From Pseudomonas songnenensis (lineage in GTDB: Bacteria > Pseudomonadota > Gammaproteobacteria > Pseudomonadales > Pseudomonadaceae), in contig NZ_RFFN01000004.1 of NCBI RefSeq assembly GCF_003696315.1, positions 1 to 64,000 on the forward strand: DNA of 64,000 bases, in the 5' to 3' direction. The notes beneath the pieces were generated by a model. That model was not told the DNA's origin and made no database searches. It saw nothing but the letters and a program-made list of their open reading frames with translations. This document shows, piece by piece, positions 52,767-63,026 of the stretch. Each line of letters starts with the position of its first letter. Position 1 is the first letter of the stretch. The translations under genes and the position numbers were made by a program.

Positions 52767-54386
52767 ATGTTCAGACAGATGAGAATTGCCCTTAGGGCCG
52801 GATTGGGGTTTGGCGTTGTGGCACTGCTGGTCTTCCTGCTCGGTGCCTTCGCGTTGACCCGGATTTCCGCAATGCAGGACGAGGCCGAGGAGGTCGATCA
52901 GCGGTTATTGCCGACGATCCAGTTGCTCGGTCAGGTCAACCAGGAGTTCCTGATGATCCGCGCCGGAACCTTGCGCCTGCTGATCAGCGAGCCGGCAGAG
53001 CGCAGCCGCGGTGCGGACACCCTGGACGCCCTTCGCAAGGCGCTGGCTAAGGAGCGACAGGATCTTGATCGGCTGATCCAGAATGCCGAGGGAAAAGCCT
53101 TGCTCGCGACCTTCGACCAGTCGCTGGCACGTTATGAGAGCTTCCAGCGAAAGATCGTCGAACTTGCCTTGCAGAACCGCATGGAGGAGGCGATCGAGAT
53201 CACCCGCGGTGAGCTGAACGAGCACGCGCGGAATACTTCTCAGGCTGTACATGACCTGATCGACCTCAACCGCAAAGCAGCCGATGCTGCCAGTGACCAT
53301 GCGCTGCAGGTAGCGGCCAGCGCTTTCCAGGGCGTCGTCGTTGCGATGATCCTGGCGTTCATCGCTACCATCATTCTCGCCATGCTGCTGACACGCAGCA
53401 TCGTTCAGCCACTGGCGGAGGCGGTGGGCGTTGCCGAAGTCATTGCCGGCGGCGACCTTACCCGGACCTTCCAGGTAGTCGGCAACGACGAGCCGGCGCG
53501 TCTGCTCAGAGCGCTGCAGGCGATGCAACGCAGCCTGCGCGAAACCATCCAGGGCATTTCCGATTCGTCCAATCAGCTGGCGTCAGCGGCGGAAGAACTC
53601 AATGTCGTGACCGAGGACTCGACCCGTGGCCTGCATCAGCAGAATCACGAGATCGAACAGGCGGCTACTGCGGTCAACGAGATGACTGCGGCGGTCGATG
53701 AGGTTGCACGCAACGCCGTGGCGACGTCAGAGGCGTCGCGAGAGTCCGACGAGACGGCGCAGCACGGCCGCCAGCAGGTCATCCGCACGGTCGACTCGAT
53801 CGGCCTGCTGGCCGACGACGTAACGCAGACGGCCACCGAAGTCGAACGGCTCGCCGGGCAGGTGCGTGATATCAGCAAGGTGCTCGACGTGATTCGATCG
53901 ATCGCCGAACAGACCAACCTCCTTGCGCTGAACGCGGCCATCGAAGCCGCGCGGGCAGGGGACGCGGGTCGTGGTTTCGCGGTGGTGGCCGATGAGGTGC
54001 GGGCGCTGGCGCATCGTACCCAGCAGTCGACCCAGGAAATCGAGCAGATGATTGGCGACGTGCACCAGGGCACCGACAAGGCGGTGCATGCCATGCAACT
54101 CAGTAACGAGCGCGCCAGGACCACGCTGGAGCTTGCGCGTGCTGCAGGTGAGGCGCTCGATGGCATCGCCAGTGCGATCAGCCAGATCAGCGAGCGCAAC
54201 CTGGTGATCGCCAGTGCGTCGGAAGAGCAGGCCCAGGTGGCCCGCGAGGTCGACCGCAACCTGGTGAACATCCGGGATCTGTCGCTGCAGTCTTCGGCTG
54301 GCGCCAACCAGACCAGTGCGGCGAGTCAGGAGCTGGCGCGTCTGGCCATCGACCTGAACAATCTCGTGGCGCGCTTCCAGGTCTGA
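52767..54386 (+). CDS. Methyl-accepting chemotaxis protein (tandem copy 2)
   Basis: Transmembrane chemoreceptor of 539 residues, the same architecture as copy 1: TM1, a four-helix-bundle-type sensor (about 35-190), TM2, HAMP, signalling domain with the same hairpin tip. Comparing the last ~285 residues by eye shows about 30 substitutions, while the sensors are clearly diverged. Codons differ at many synonymous positions, so the duplication is not recent. It lies 131 bp after copy 1, likely with its own leader. Confidence 0.93.
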   Translation: MFRQMRIALRAGLGFGVVALLVFLLGAFALTRISAMQDEAEEVDQRLLPTIQLLGQVNQEFLMIRAGTLRLLISEPAERSRGADTLDALRKALAKERQDLDRLIQNAEGKALLATFDQSLARYESFQRKIVELALQNRMEEAIEITRGELNEHARNTSQAVHDLIDLNRKAADAASDHALQVAASAFQGVVVAMILAFIATIILAMLLTRSIVQPLAEAVGVAEVIAGGDLTRTFQVVGNDEPARLLRALQAMQRSLRETIQGISDSSNQLASAAEELNVVTEDSTRGLHQQNHEIEQAATAVNEMTAAVDEVARNAVATSEASRESDETAQHGRQQVIRTVDSIGLLADDVTQTATEVERLAGQVRDISKVLDVIRSIAEQTNLLALNAAIEAARAGDAGRGFAVVADEVRALAHRTQQSTQEIEQMIGDVHQGTDKAVHAMQLSNERARTTLELARAAGEALDGIASAISQISERNLVIASASEEQAQVAREVDRNLVNIRDLSLQSSAGANQTSAASQELARLAIDLNNLVARFQV

Positions 54387-54393
54387 TCCGACT

Positions 54394-54422
54394 CGATGGG
54401 CGCCGTTTGACGGCGCCCATCG
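54394..54422 (+). terminator. Hairpin after second chemoreceptor
   Basis: A perfect 12-bp stem (54394-54405 with 54411-54422, loop TTTGA) begins 8 bp past the stop. No T tract follows, so it may not terminate efficiently. Confidence 0.55.
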
Positions 54423-54567
54423 CACCAGGCATCCGTGCGGTGCTCTTTTAGCACCCGTGACAGCGCAACGCTGGGCATTGCCGGGCGAGCGGCGTACCAT
54501 CCCGCGTTTTTCCATGGCAGGAATGGCCACCTCCGGGCCGTTCTCTTCCTAGCTGCGAGACGCGTTT

Positions 54568-55794
54568 ATGTCCGATATGCCTCGAGTCATCCGCTTCATC
54601 AGCCGTACCAGCCTGGTCGCCCAAATCGTGGTGGGCTTGGTGGCTGGCGCCTTGCTGGCGCTTTTCCTGCCGGCTGCGGCGAAATCGGTAGCGCTTCTGG
54701 GCGACCTGTTCGTGCAGGCGCTCAAGGCGGTGGCACCGATTCTGGTGTTCGTGCTGGTGACCTCCTCATTGGCCAATCACAAGCGTGGCCAACCGACCCA
54801 TATACGGCCGATCATCCTGCTCTACGCACTCGGCACACTGAGCGCTTCGGCGGTGGCCGTGCTGGCGAGCTTCATGTTCCCCACCACGCTCACGCTGGTG
54901 AGTGGAGTCGCCGACGTCACTCCGCCGTCGGGCGTGGGCGCGGTGCTGCAGACGCTCTTGTTCAATGTCGCCGACAACCCGGTGCGCGCGCTGCTCAATG
55001 GCAACTTCATCGGCATTCTCGCGTGGGCGATCGGCCTCGGTTTCGCCTTCCGTCATGCGCAGGACAGCACGCGGCGTCTGATCGGTGATCTGTCCGATGG
55101 TGTCACGCTGATCGTCAAGGTGGTCATTCGCTTCGCGCCGCTCGGGGTGTTCGGTCTGGTTGCCGGCACGCTGGCTGATTCGGGCTTCGATGTGTTGCTG
55201 GGTTACCTGCGCCTGCTGCTGGTGCTGGTGGGCGCCATGCTGTTCATGGCGCTGGTGATGAACCCGCTGATCGTGTTCTGGCAGATTCGCCGCAATCCCT
55301 ATCCGCTGGTCTTCACCTGCCTGCGTGAGAGCGGTATCACCGCGTTCTTCACCCGCAGTTCGGCCGCCAACATCCCGGTGAACATGCAGCTGTGCCAGCG
55401 ACTGGGGCTGCACAAGGACACTTACTCGGTATCCATCCCGCTCGGCGCAACCATCAACATGGGTGGCGCGGCGATCACCATTACCGTGCTGACCCTGGCT
55501 GCGGTCAACACCCTCGGCATTCAGGTCGATGTCGCCACGGCGGTGCTGCTGAGCCTGTTGGCCGCCGTGTGTGCCTGTGGCGCGTCGGGTGTGGCCGGCG
55601 GTTCGTTGCTGCTTATCCCGCTGGCGTGCAGCCTGTTCGGCATTTCCAATGACCTGGCGATGCAGGTCGTGGCAGTGGGCTTCATCATCGGCGTGGTGCA
55701 GGATTCGGCCGAAACAGCGCTCAACTCTTCGACCGATGTGCTCTTCACTGCCGCGTCATGCATCGCTCACGGCGATATTTCCGAACCTGCGTAG
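54568..55794 (+). CDS. sstT: Serine/threonine:sodium symporter SstT
   Basis: Inner-membrane transporter of the DAACS family, 408 residues. Family landmarks are [16 protein letters not shown], the signature [14 protein letters not shown], and the C-terminal [26 protein letters not shown]. This matches SstT rather than the glutamate carriers. It imports Ser and Thr with Na+. Single gene, convergent with the acyl-CoA synthetase. Confidence 0.95.
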   Translation: MSDMPRVIRFISRTSLVAQIVVGLVAGALLALFLPAAAKSVALLGDLFVQALKAVAPILVFVLVTSSLANHKRGQPTHIRPIILLYALGTLSASAVAVLASFMFPTTLTLVSGVADVTPPSGVGAVLQTLLFNVADNPVRALLNGNFIGILAWAIGLGFAFRHAQDSTRRLIGDLSDGVTLIVKVVIRFAPLGVFGLVAGTLADSGFDVLLGYLRLLLVLVGAMLFMALVMNPLIVFWQIRRNPYPLVFTCLRESGITAFFTRSSAANIPVNMQLCQRLGLHKDTYSVSIPLGATINMGGAAITITVLTLAAVNTLGIQVDVATAVLLSLLAAVCACGASGVAGGSLLLIPLACSLFGISNDLAMQVVAVGFIIGVVQDSAETALNSSTDVLFTAASCIAHGDISEPA

Positions 55795-55824
55795 GTTCCT
55801 CGGCGGGTTCTGACCGTATAGCTC

Positions 55825-55858
55825 GAGGCCAGCGCCATCCTCATCTGGCGCTGGCCTC
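55825..55858. terminator. Bidirectional terminator overlapping the acyl-CoA synthetase stop
   Basis: A perfect 13-bp inverted repeat (55825-55837 with 55846-55858) has a loop that contains the stop codon (55841-55843) of the minus-strand gene. It would end both convergent transcripts, though T tracts are weak. Confidence 0.65.
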
Positions 55859-57472
55859 GCTCTGCCGAAGGTTGTCGCCGGGTTCGCCCAGGCTGCTGCG
55901 CGCTGGCGCGCCGAACTGGACGCGCAGCACCCGCTTCAGCAACTTGCCCGCTGAGTTCTTCGGCAATTGCTTAACGAAGTGCACGTGCTTCGGGACCTTG
56001 AACGGCGCAAGGTGGGCGCGGGCATGGTGCAGCAGCGCCTGCGCATCCAGCGTGGCGTTCTGCTTCAGGACCACCACGGCGGCGATCGCTTCGATCCATT
56101 TCTGGTCGGGCACGCCAATGACCGCAACTTCAGCTACATGTGGATGGCGGTAGAGCGCTTCCTCCACGTCGCGACTGGCGACCAGCACGCCGCCGGTGTT
56201 CACGATGTCCTTGATGCGGTCGACGATCCAGATATAGCCCTGCTCGTCACGGTAGCCCAGGTCCCCGGAGTGGAACCAGCCGCCGGCGAACGCCTCAGCG
56301 GTTTCGTCCGGCTTCTGCCAGTACCCGACCATCAGCTGCGGTGAGCGGTGGACGAGCTCGCCTGCAACGCCGGGGGCACATTCTTCGCCGGTGGATGGAT
56401 CGATGATCCGCGTCAGCACGTTGCTGACTGGCCGGCCGCAGGAAGTCGGGCGATCCCTGTGCTCATCCGGCGTCAGGACCGTCGCCAGCGGGGCGATCTC
56501 GCTCTGGCCGTAACAGTTGTAGAGGCCCGATTGCGGCAGGCGCTCGGCCAGCTCCAGGGCTATCGGCTCCGGCATGATCGAAGCACCGTAGTAGAGCTTG
56601 TGCAGATGCTGCAGCTCGGCCTCGACGAACTGCTGGTGGCGCAGCAGTGCGATCCAGACTGTTGGTGGTGCAAAGAAGCTGTTCAGCTGTTCGGTCTTGA
56701 GCAGTCGAAGTATTTCTTCAGGCGTCGGCATATCCGTCAGGCAGGTGAAGGCGCCGGCCAGCAGCGACGGCATGGTGAAAACATGCATCTGTGCCGAGTG
56801 ATAGAGGGGCAGGGCTGCCAGGCAGCGGTCGCTGGGCTTTATATCGAGGTGCAGGAGGCAGCTGGAGTACTCGGTCATCAGGGAGCGGTGGGTGTGCATC
56901 GCGCCTTTGGGGTCTGATGTGGTGCCCGAGGTGTAGAGAATCTGCACGACATCGGTGTCGGCTATGCCGACCTTGGGTGGCTGATCGCAGGCCGAGCCGG
57001 TGGCGATCCCGAGGATGTCGCTGCGATCCGATGCTGTTCCGCCGTGCAGGCTGCCGTGGATAGCGAGCAGGGGTTGATCGGGAATGCCGTCGATCAGGTT
57101 TTTCAGGCTGTCGTCGACGAAGAGGGCGCGAGCGCCCGACTGGTTGAGCAGGTAGGTCAGTTCGTGTTCGGTCAGTGAAAAATTGACCGGAACGTGAATC
57201 AGGCCGGCACGGGTACAGGCAAGCCAGAGAATCAGATAGGCGTCGGAGTTCTTGCCGTACGCCGCGACCCGATCCGCTTTGCTCAGACCAAGGGCCAGCA
57301 GATGATTGGCCACGCGGTTTACCGCACGATCCAGCGCCTGGAAGCTCCAGCGGCGCTCCCTGTATTGCAAGGCGATCCGTTCGGGGCTGCGCATGGCAAT
57401 GCGTTGCAGGGCATCACCAATGGTGTTGCGGTGGATAGAAGGGTGGACTTCGACCGTCGGACGCATGGGCAT
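55841..57472 (-). CDS. Acyl-CoA synthetase (AMP-forming)
   Basis: Adenylate-forming ligase of 543 residues that activates a fatty or other carboxylic acid with ATP and CoA. Key motifs: phosphate loop YTSGTTSDPKGAMHTH, YNCYGQSE (A5 region), GWFHSGDLG, and the C-terminal catalytic lysine in KNSAGKLLKR. It is the last gene of the operon ACAD-thiolase-synthetase. The substrate is probably a medium- or long-chain acid; context supports catabolism. It is controlled by the divergent AraC-type gene, by inference. Confidence 0.9.
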   Translation of the reverse strand: MPMRPTVEVHPSIHRNTIGDALQRIAMRSPERIALQYRERRWSFQALDRAVNRVANHLLALGLSKADRVAAYGKNSDAYLILWLACTRAGLIHVPVNFSLTEHELTYLLNQSGARALFVDDSLKNLIDGIPDQPLLAIHGSLHGGTASDRSDILGIATGSACDQPPKVGIADTDVVQILYTSGTTSDPKGAMHTHRSLMTEYSSCLLHLDIKPSDRCLAALPLYHSAQMHVFTMPSLLAGAFTCLTDMPTPEEILRLLKTEQLNSFFAPPTVWIALLRHQQFVEAELQHLHKLYYGASIMPEPIALELAERLPQSGLYNCYGQSEIAPLATVLTPDEHRDRPTSCGRPVSNVLTRIIDPSTGEECAPGVAGELVHRSPQLMVGYWQKPDETAEAFAGGWFHSGDLGYRDEQGYIWIVDRIKDIVNTGGVLVASRDVEEALYRHPHVAEVAVIGVPDQKWIEAIAAVVVLKQNATLDAQALLHHARAHLAPFKVPKHVHFVKQLPKNSAGKLLKRVLRVQFGAPARSSLGEPGDNLRQSEASAR

Positions 57473-57566
57473 ACCTCGAATAATTATTGTTGTTGCGGCA
57501 TGTGAAGCTCGGGGCGACCGACGATTCTTCGCTGGTCGCTGGGATTCGTTGCCTCTTCTTCCTGCC

Positions 57567-58763
57567 TCAGAGGCGCTCGAGAATCAGCGCAATGCCCTGT
57601 CCGCCGCCGATGCACATGGTGATAAGCGCGTGACGCTTGCCGAGGCGTTCAAGCTCGTACAACGCTTTCAGGGTGAGAATCGAACCGGTGGCACCTACCG
57701 GGTGACCGTGGGCGATCGCTCCGCCATTGACGTTCACCTTGTCCGGATCGAACTCCAGGCTCTGCGCCACCGCTAGCGCCTGGGCGGCGAAGGCTTCGTT
57801 GGACTCTATGATGTCGATGTCGGCCAGACGAAGGTTTGCTGCCGTCAGTGCCCGCTGGACGGCGGGGATCGGCCCCAGTCCCATCAGCTGCGGCTCGACA
57901 CCGGCGAAGGCATAGCTGAGGAAGCGGGCCCGTGGACGCAGCCCGAGCCTGACGGCTTCCTGAGCCGAGCCAAGCACGATCGCCGCGGCGCCGTCGCTGA
58001 GCGGAGAGGCGTTGCCGGCTGTCACCAGTCCGTCCTTCTTGAACGCCGCGCGCAGCTTCTGCAGGCCCTCCAGCGTGGTCTCAGGTCGCACGTGCTCATC
58101 CCGAGAGAACTCGCCGGTAGCACGGCCCTTGTTGATCGGGACGCTGACGATCTGCGTTGTCAGGTGCCCCGCGGCCATTGCATTGGCGGCCTTGCGGTGG
58201 CTGTCGCAGGCATATTGGTCGAGTTGCTCGCGCGTGAAGCGGTACCTGGCGGCGACATTCTCGGCGGTGATTCCCATGTGCCCGCTGCCGAACGGGTCGC
58301 TGAGTATGCCGATGGTCAGGTCCACGGCGGTCGCATCGCCCATGCGCTGGCCGAAGCGCAGCTTGGGCAGCAGATATGCGCCCTGGCTCATGCTTTCGGC
58401 GCCGCCGGCAAGGGCCAGACGGCTGGCACCCGCCTGGATCATCTGCGCGGCAGATATCAGCGACTGCACCGATGAACCGCACAGGCGGTTCACGTTCAGC
58501 GCCGCCGAGTGCTCGGCGAGGCCGCAGTTCAGGGCGATATGTCGTGCCAGATAGGCATCCTGCGGGCTGGTCGTGATGATGTGGCCGAAGATGCAGTGGT
58601 CGATTTCCTCAGCCGCCACGCCGGCGCGTTCGATGGCAGCACGGCCGGCGAAAGTACCCAGTTCGGCAGGGCTATAGCCTGACAGGCTTGCGCCAAAATC
58701 GCCGATGGCGGTTCGGGCGCCGGAGAGGATCACCACGTCCTGCAGAGCAACGGTATCGTTCAT
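57567..58763 (-). CDS. Thiolase (acetyl-CoA C-acyltransferase)
   Basis: Enzyme of 398 residues that cleaves 3-ketoacyl-CoA with CoA, or condenses acetyl-CoA in reverse. Active-site residues: nucleophile Cys95 in NRLCGSS, His354 in GGAIAHGHPVGATG and Cys384 in CIGGGQG. It lies in an operon with an acyl-CoA dehydrogenase and an acyl-CoA synthetase, so degradative use is likely. There is no matching hydratase or 3-hydroxyacyl-CoA dehydrogenase in the window. Confidence 0.93.
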   Translation of the reverse strand: MNDTVALQDVVILSGARTAIGDFGASLSGYSPAELGTFAGRAAIERAGVAAEEIDHCIFGHIITTSPQDAYLARHIALNCGLAEHSAALNVNRLCGSSVQSLISAAQMIQAGASRLALAGGAESMSQGAYLLPKLRFGQRMGDATAVDLTIGILSDPFGSGHMGITAENVAARYRFTREQLDQYACDSHRKAANAMAAGHLTTQIVSVPINKGRATGEFSRDEHVRPETTLEGLQKLRAAFKKDGLVTAGNASPLSDGAAAIVLGSAQEAVRLGLRPRARFLSYAFAGVEPQLMGLGPIPAVQRALTAANLRLADIDIIESNEAFAAQALAVAQSLEFDPDKVNVNGGAIAHGHPVGATGSILTLKALYELERLGKRHALITMCIGGGQGIALILERL

Positions 58764-58787
58764 GAGCAGTTCCTTCTTGTCGGTCGC

Positions 58788-59966
58788 TCAGGCCACAGGC
58801 CCAAGCATGTCGCGGGCGATCACTTCTTTCATGATTTCGGAAGTGCCCGCATAGATGGTCTGGATGCGCGCATCCACATAAAAGCGGGAGATTGGATACT
58901 CGAGGGTGTAGCCGTAGCCCCCAAACAGCTGCAGGCATTGGTCGATGCAGCGGCACTGCATCTCGCTCAGCATCAACTTGAGGGCTGCTGCGTCGGTGCT
59001 GCTCATTTCTCCACGGGCATAGCGCTGCAGGCATTTCTCGAAGTAGGCGCGCCCCATCTCCAGTTGTGCACGTACTTCGGCCAGCGCGAAGCGGGTGTTC
59101 TGGAAGTCGGCGATCCGCTGGCCGAATGCACGGCGCTGTTGAACGTAATCCAGGGTCAGGTGAAGCGCACCCTCGATGGCTCCGATGGCTTGTGCTGCCA
59201 CACCCAGACGTTCGCGAGGCAGCTCTTGCATCAGATAGGCGAAGCCCTTGCCCGCTTCGCCAAGCAGCGCATCCTCCGGCACGATCAGATCGTCGAAGAA
59301 CAGCTCGGCGGTGTCGCTGGCGTGCTGGCCGATCTTGCGGATCGCTTTGCCGCGCGAGAAGCCCGGCAATGCGGTATCCACCAGAAACAGCGAGACGCCA
59401 CGGGCCCGGGCGCTCGGGTCCGTCTTGGCGCAGACGATCACCATGTCTGCCAGCAGGCCGTTGGTGATGAATACCTTGCTGCCGTTGAGCTTCCAGCCAG
59501 CAGGAACCTTCTGCGCACTGGCGCGCATGGCGGCCAGATCGCTTCCGGCGCCAGGCTCGGTCATGGCGATGGCGCCCAGCACTTCGCCAGCGGCCATGCG
59601 CGGCAGCCAGCAGGCCTGCTGTGCGGGGTTGCCAAGATGGTGGATATAGGGCATCACGATGTTGGCGTGGATGTTGTAGCCGCTGGCCAGCCCGCCGAAG
59701 CCCTGGCGGGATATCTCCTCGCAGATCATCAGGCAGGTCTCGACCCCCGCTGCGAAGCCACCCAGCTGCTCCGGCAGATCCACGCCGAGCAGGCCCGCTT
59801 CGCCGAGGCGATGCCAGAGCGCGCGTGGCAGCTGGTGGTCGGCTTCCCATTGCTCGTAGTGGGGCGCCACTTCCTGTTGAAGAAAGCGTCGCACCGAATC
59901 CTGAAACAGGGTCTGGTCATCTTCGCTGGTTGCGCAATCGTCGCCCCGCAGGGTCTGTTCGTTCAT
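58788..59966 (-). CDS. Acyl-CoA dehydrogenase
   Basis: FAD enzyme of 392 residues that makes the 2,3-double bond in acyl-CoA. Typical segments: IAMTEPGAGSDLAAM (FAD/substrate loop), KVFITNGLLADM, and the C-terminal LQLFGGYGYTLEYPISRFYVDARIQ portion with YAGTSEIM where the catalytic Glu lies. First gene of the operon; start codon in front of a region with GACCG-type repeats. Chain-length preference cannot be told. Confidence 0.93.
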   Translation of the reverse strand: MNEQTLRGDDCATSEDDQTLFQDSVRRFLQQEVAPHYEQWEADHQLPRALWHRLGEAGLLGVDLPEQLGGFAAGVETCLMICEEISRQGFGGLASGYNIHANIVMPYIHHLGNPAQQACWLPRMAAGEVLGAIAMTEPGAGSDLAAMRASAQKVPAGWKLNGSKVFITNGLLADMVIVCAKTDPSARARGVSLFLVDTALPGFSRGKAIRKIGQHASDTAELFFDDLIVPEDALLGEAGKGFAYLMQELPRERLGVAAQAIGAIEGALHLTLDYVQQRRAFGQRIADFQNTRFALAEVRAQLEMGRAYFEKCLQRYARGEMSSTDAAALKLMLSEMQCRCIDQCLQLFGGYGYTLEYPISRFYVDARIQTIYAGTSEIMKEVIARDMLGPVA

Positions 59967-59992
59967 GCTGAGCCCTTTGATTGTTATTGTTC

Positions 59993-60064
59993 TGACCGGT
60001 CACCGAGCAGGTGCATGGCTATTAATAAGGGCTTGCCCGCGTGCTTTGAATGACCGATGCGGTC
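59993..60064. promoter_or_regulatory. Paired GACCG inverted repeats in the divergent promoter region
   Basis: TGACCGGTCA (59993-60002) and GACCG-ATG-CGGTC (60052-60064) share the half site GACCG. They lie between the acyl-CoA dehydrogenase start and the AraC-type regulator start. They are candidate operators, with binding partner unproven. Confidence 0.45.
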
Positions 60065-60140
60065 GTTTTAGTTGATCGGATAGGCCACTGCTGATTCGAA
60101 ACGCGCCATACTGCCGGGCGGAACGTCGAGGAGCAGCCGA

Positions 60141-61184
60141 ATGACTGCGACGGATTTGCCCAGACCCTTGGCCAGGGCGCACATCGCCAATCACTACCTG
60201 CGAGCCGGCATCAGCGGCGCCGTCCGGCAGGGGGCGGATCCGCTGCAGTTGCTGGCTGCTGCCGGCATCCCGGCGCACTGGCTCGATCAGCCTGAACGGT
60301 TGATCACCGAACAGCAGCTCAGTGACCTGATCAAGGCGGTCTGGCGCGCCACCGCTGACGAATTCATGGGGATGGCGCCAAGCGCCTGCAAGCGGGGCGT
60401 GTTCTCGCTCATGGCGGAGTTCGCCTTGGGCGCGAAAACCCTTGGCGGCATGTTGGAGCGCAGTGCGCGTTTTTATACCGCTGTCAGGGACGACCTGGAT
60501 ATCGGCCTGGATCTTGCGCCGGCGCAGTCACCACTGGTGTTCTACCGTTTGCATCTGCATCGGCAATTCGATCCTGATCATTTCCTGCAGGAATTCATCC
60601 TGTTGATGTGGCAGCGCTTCGCCGGCTGGCTGGTTGGGCAGCAGATTCCTGTCGCCGCCACCTGTTTCGGCTACCCGGCGCCAATGCACGCGGCCGAGTA
60701 TCGGGTGATGTTCATTGGGGAGCTGCAGCACGACCAGCCCCGATGCGGCTTCTATCTGCACCCACGAGTCCTGCAGCTACCGATCCTGCGCAGCGACACC
60801 GAGCTACAGGCGTTTCTGCGCGACTGTCCGGGGGTGATCCTGCACCGGCCCGTGCAGGACAACAGCGTGCAGAACCGCGTCAGGCTGTTGCTGCAGCACT
60901 ACGATCTCCGGCAGATGCCAGAGCTGGGGGAGATCAGCCAGCGCCTGCTGATGACGCCACGCACTTTGCGGCGCTGGCTGCAGGATGAAGGCACCTCGGT
61001 GCGGCAGATCAAGGAATCGTTACGTCGGGAGTTCGCCCTGCGGTTGCTGGGCAACGAGCACCTCAGCGTGCAGGAAGTGGCCGAGCAGAGCGGCTTCGCC
61101 GAAGTTGCGGCGTTCTGTCGGGCCTTCAAGCGCTGGACGGGGCGACCACCAGCGCAATGGCGAAACGGTCGTCGATCGGCCTGA
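60141..61184 (+). CDS. AraC-family transcriptional regulator
   Basis: Regulator of 347 residues. The N-terminal ~200 residues fit the arabinose-binding-like domain of the OruR/ArgR-type group (LLAAAGIPAHWLDQPERLI, MLERSARFYTAV). The C-terminal ~100 residues hold two helix-turn-helix units (RTLRRWLQDEGTS and VQEVAEQSGFAEVAAFCRAF). It is divergent from the acyl-CoA dehydrogenase operon, which it probably controls in response to an acid or its CoA ester. The ATG follows GAGGAGC. Confidence 0.9.
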   Translation: MTATDLPRPLARAHIANHYLRAGISGAVRQGADPLQLLAAAGIPAHWLDQPERLITEQQLSDLIKAVWRATADEFMGMAPSACKRGVFSLMAEFALGAKTLGGMLERSARFYTAVRDDLDIGLDLAPAQSPLVFYRLHLHRQFDPDHFLQEFILLMWQRFAGWLVGQQIPVAATCFGYPAPMHAAEYRVMFIGELQHDQPRCGFYLHPRVLQLPILRSDTELQAFLRDCPGVILHRPVQDNSVQNRVRLLLQHYDLRQMPELGEISQRLLMTPRTLRRWLQDEGTSVRQIKESLRREFALRLLGNEHLSVQEVAEQSGFAEVAAFCRAFKRWTGRPPAQWRNGRRSA

Positions 61185-61239
61185 TACCGGACGGTATGCC
61201 AAAGACCACTGATTCGTTCGACTCCTGGGCGCGCAAACG

Positions 61240-61267
61240 AAAACGCCCCGACTAGTCGGGGCGTTTT
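61240..61267. terminator. Bidirectional terminator between araC-type gene and fabB
   Basis: Positions 61240-61267 are a perfect 28-bp palindrome with A4 on one side and T4 on the other, so it can terminate both convergent transcripts. It lies 55 bp after the regulator stop and 15 bp after the fabB stop. Confidence 0.92.
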
Positions 61268-61281
61268 GCCGGCGCTGGGGC

Positions 61282-62499
61282 TCAGCCCTTGAAGCGGCGC
61301 AGCACCAGAGTAGCGTTGGTGCCACCGAAGCCGAAGCTGTTGCTCATCACGGTATCGAGCTGCGCGTTCTCGCGGGTTTCGCGCAGGATCGGCATGTCGG
61401 CAACTTCCGGGTCCAGCTCATCGATGTTGGCCGAGCCGGCGATGAAATTACCTTCCATCATCAGCATCGAGTAGATCGCTTCGTGGACGCCTGCGGCACC
61501 CAGCGAGTGACCGGACAGGCTCTTGGTCGAGCTGATGGTCGGGATCTTGTCGCCGAACATGTTGCGCACGGCCTTGATCTCGGCCACATCGCCCACCGGC
61601 GTCGAGGTGCCGTGGGTGTTGAGGTAGTCGATGGTGGTGTCGACGGTAGACATCGCCTGCTGCATGCAGCGCAGCGCGCCTTCACCGCTCGGTGCGACCA
61701 TGTCGTAGCCATCGGAAGTAGCGCCGTAGCCGACGATTTCCGCGTAGATTTTGGCGCCGCGCTTGAGCGCGTGCTCCAGCTCTTCGACCACGACCATGCC
61801 GCCACCGCCGGCGATAACGAAACCGTCACGCTTGGCGTCGTAGGCGCGGGAAGCCTTTTCCGGAGTCTCGTTGTACTGGCTGGACAACGCACCCATGGCG
61901 TCGAACAGGCAGCTCTGGCTCCAGTGCTCTTCTTCACCGCCACCGGCGAAGACCACATCCTGCTTGCCCATCTGGATCTGCTCCATGGCGTGGCCGATGC
62001 AATGTGCGCTGGTGGCGCAGGCCGAAGCGATGGAGTAGTTGATGCCCTTGATACGGAACGGCGTCGCCAGGCAGGCGGAAACGGTGCTGCTCATGGTGCG
62101 CGGTACGCGGTATGGGCCGATGCGCTTGACGCCCTTGTCACGCAGGATGTCGATGGCTTCCATCTGGTTGATGGTGGACGCGCCACCCGAGCCGGCCACC
62201 AGGCCGATGCGTGGGTTGGAGATGTCATCGAGGCTGAAACCGGCGTCTTTGACGGCCTGCTCCATCGCCAGATAGGCATAGGCGGCAGCGTCGCCCATGA
62301 AGCGCAGGACCTTGCGGTCGATCAGCTCTTCGAGGTTCAGGTTGACGGAACCGGAAACCTGGCTGCGCAGCCCCATGTCCGCGTAGGACTGGTTGAAGCG
62401 AATGCCGGGGCGGCCGGCGCGCAGGTTGCCGGAGACGGTCTCTTTGTCATTGCCCAGGCAGGAAACGATACCCAGGCCAGTGATCACGACGCGACGCAT
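61282..62499 (-). CDS. fabB: 3-oxoacyl-ACP synthase I
   Basis: Condensing enzyme needed for unsaturated fatty acid elongation, 405 residues. The catalytic triad is Cys161 (SACATS), His296 (LNTHGTST) and His331 ([10 protein letters not shown]). Motifs and length match FabB rather than FabF. The ATG at 62499 follows GAAGGA; a TTG 15 bp upstream is not needed. It follows fabA after 11 bp in the usual fabAB pair. Confidence 0.97.
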   Translation of the reverse strand: MRRVVITGLGIVSCLGNDKETVSGNLRAGRPGIRFNQSYADMGLRSQVSGSVNLNLEELIDRKVLRFMGDAAAYAYLAMEQAVKDAGFSLDDISNPRIGLVAGSGGASTINQMEAIDILRDKGVKRIGPYRVPRTMSSTVSACLATPFRIKGINYSIASACATSAHCIGHAMEQIQMGKQDVVFAGGGEEEHWSQSCLFDAMGALSSQYNETPEKASRAYDAKRDGFVIAGGGGMVVVEELEHALKRGAKIYAEIVGYGATSDGYDMVAPSGEGALRCMQQAMSTVDTTIDYLNTHGTSTPVGDVAEIKAVRNMFGDKIPTISSTKSLSGHSLGAAGVHEAIYSMLMMEGNFIAGSANIDELDPEVADMPILRETRENAQLDTVMSNSFGFGGTNATLVLRRFKG

Positions 62500-62510
62500 G
62501 CGGATGTCCT

Positions 62511-63026
62511 TCAAAAGCTGTCGGTAGAGGTGAACAGGCCGACGCGCAAACCTTCGGCACTGTAGATCTCGCGGCCATCAACGCTGACGGTGCCATCGGC
62601 GATGCCGAGGATCAGCGAGCGGTTGATGGTGCGCTTGATGTGGATGTTGTAGGTGACTTTCTTGGCGGTAGGCAGTACCTGACCGAAGAACTTCACTTCG
62701 CCGGAGCCCAGCGCACGGCCGCGGCCGGGATTGCCCTGCCAGCCGAGGTAGAAACCGACCAGCTGCCACATGGCATCGAGGCCCAGGCAGCCGGGCATGA
62801 CCGGATCGCCTTCGAAATGGCAAGCGAAGAACCAGAGATCAGGGTTGATATCCAGTTCGGCAACCAGTTCGCCCTTGCCATACTTGCCGCCCACTTCGCT
62901 GATGTGAACGATACGATCAACCATCAGCATATTCGGCGCGGGCAGTTGCGCATTACCGGGACCGAAGAGTTCGCCGCGGCTGCAACGAAGCAGGTCTTCC
63001 CGAGTAAAGGCGTGTTGTTTGGTCAT
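62511..63026 (-). CDS. fabA: 3-hydroxydecanoyl-ACP dehydratase/isomerase
   Basis: Makes the cis double bond in C10 acyl-ACP for unsaturated fatty acid synthesis, 171 residues. Catalytic His70 ([12 protein letters not shown]) and Asp84 (GLDAMWQL) fall at the same numbers as in E. coli FabA. It heads the fabAB operon and is divergent from gpsA. Confidence 0.98.
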   Translation of the reverse strand: MTKQHAFTREDLLRCSRGELFGPGNAQLPAPNMLMVDRIVHISEVGGKYGKGELVAELDINPDLWFFACHFEGDPVMPGCLGLDAMWQLVGFYLGWQGNPGRGRALGSGEVKFFGQVLPTAKKVTYNIHIKRTINRSLILGIADGTVSVDGREIYSAEGLRVGLFTSTDSF

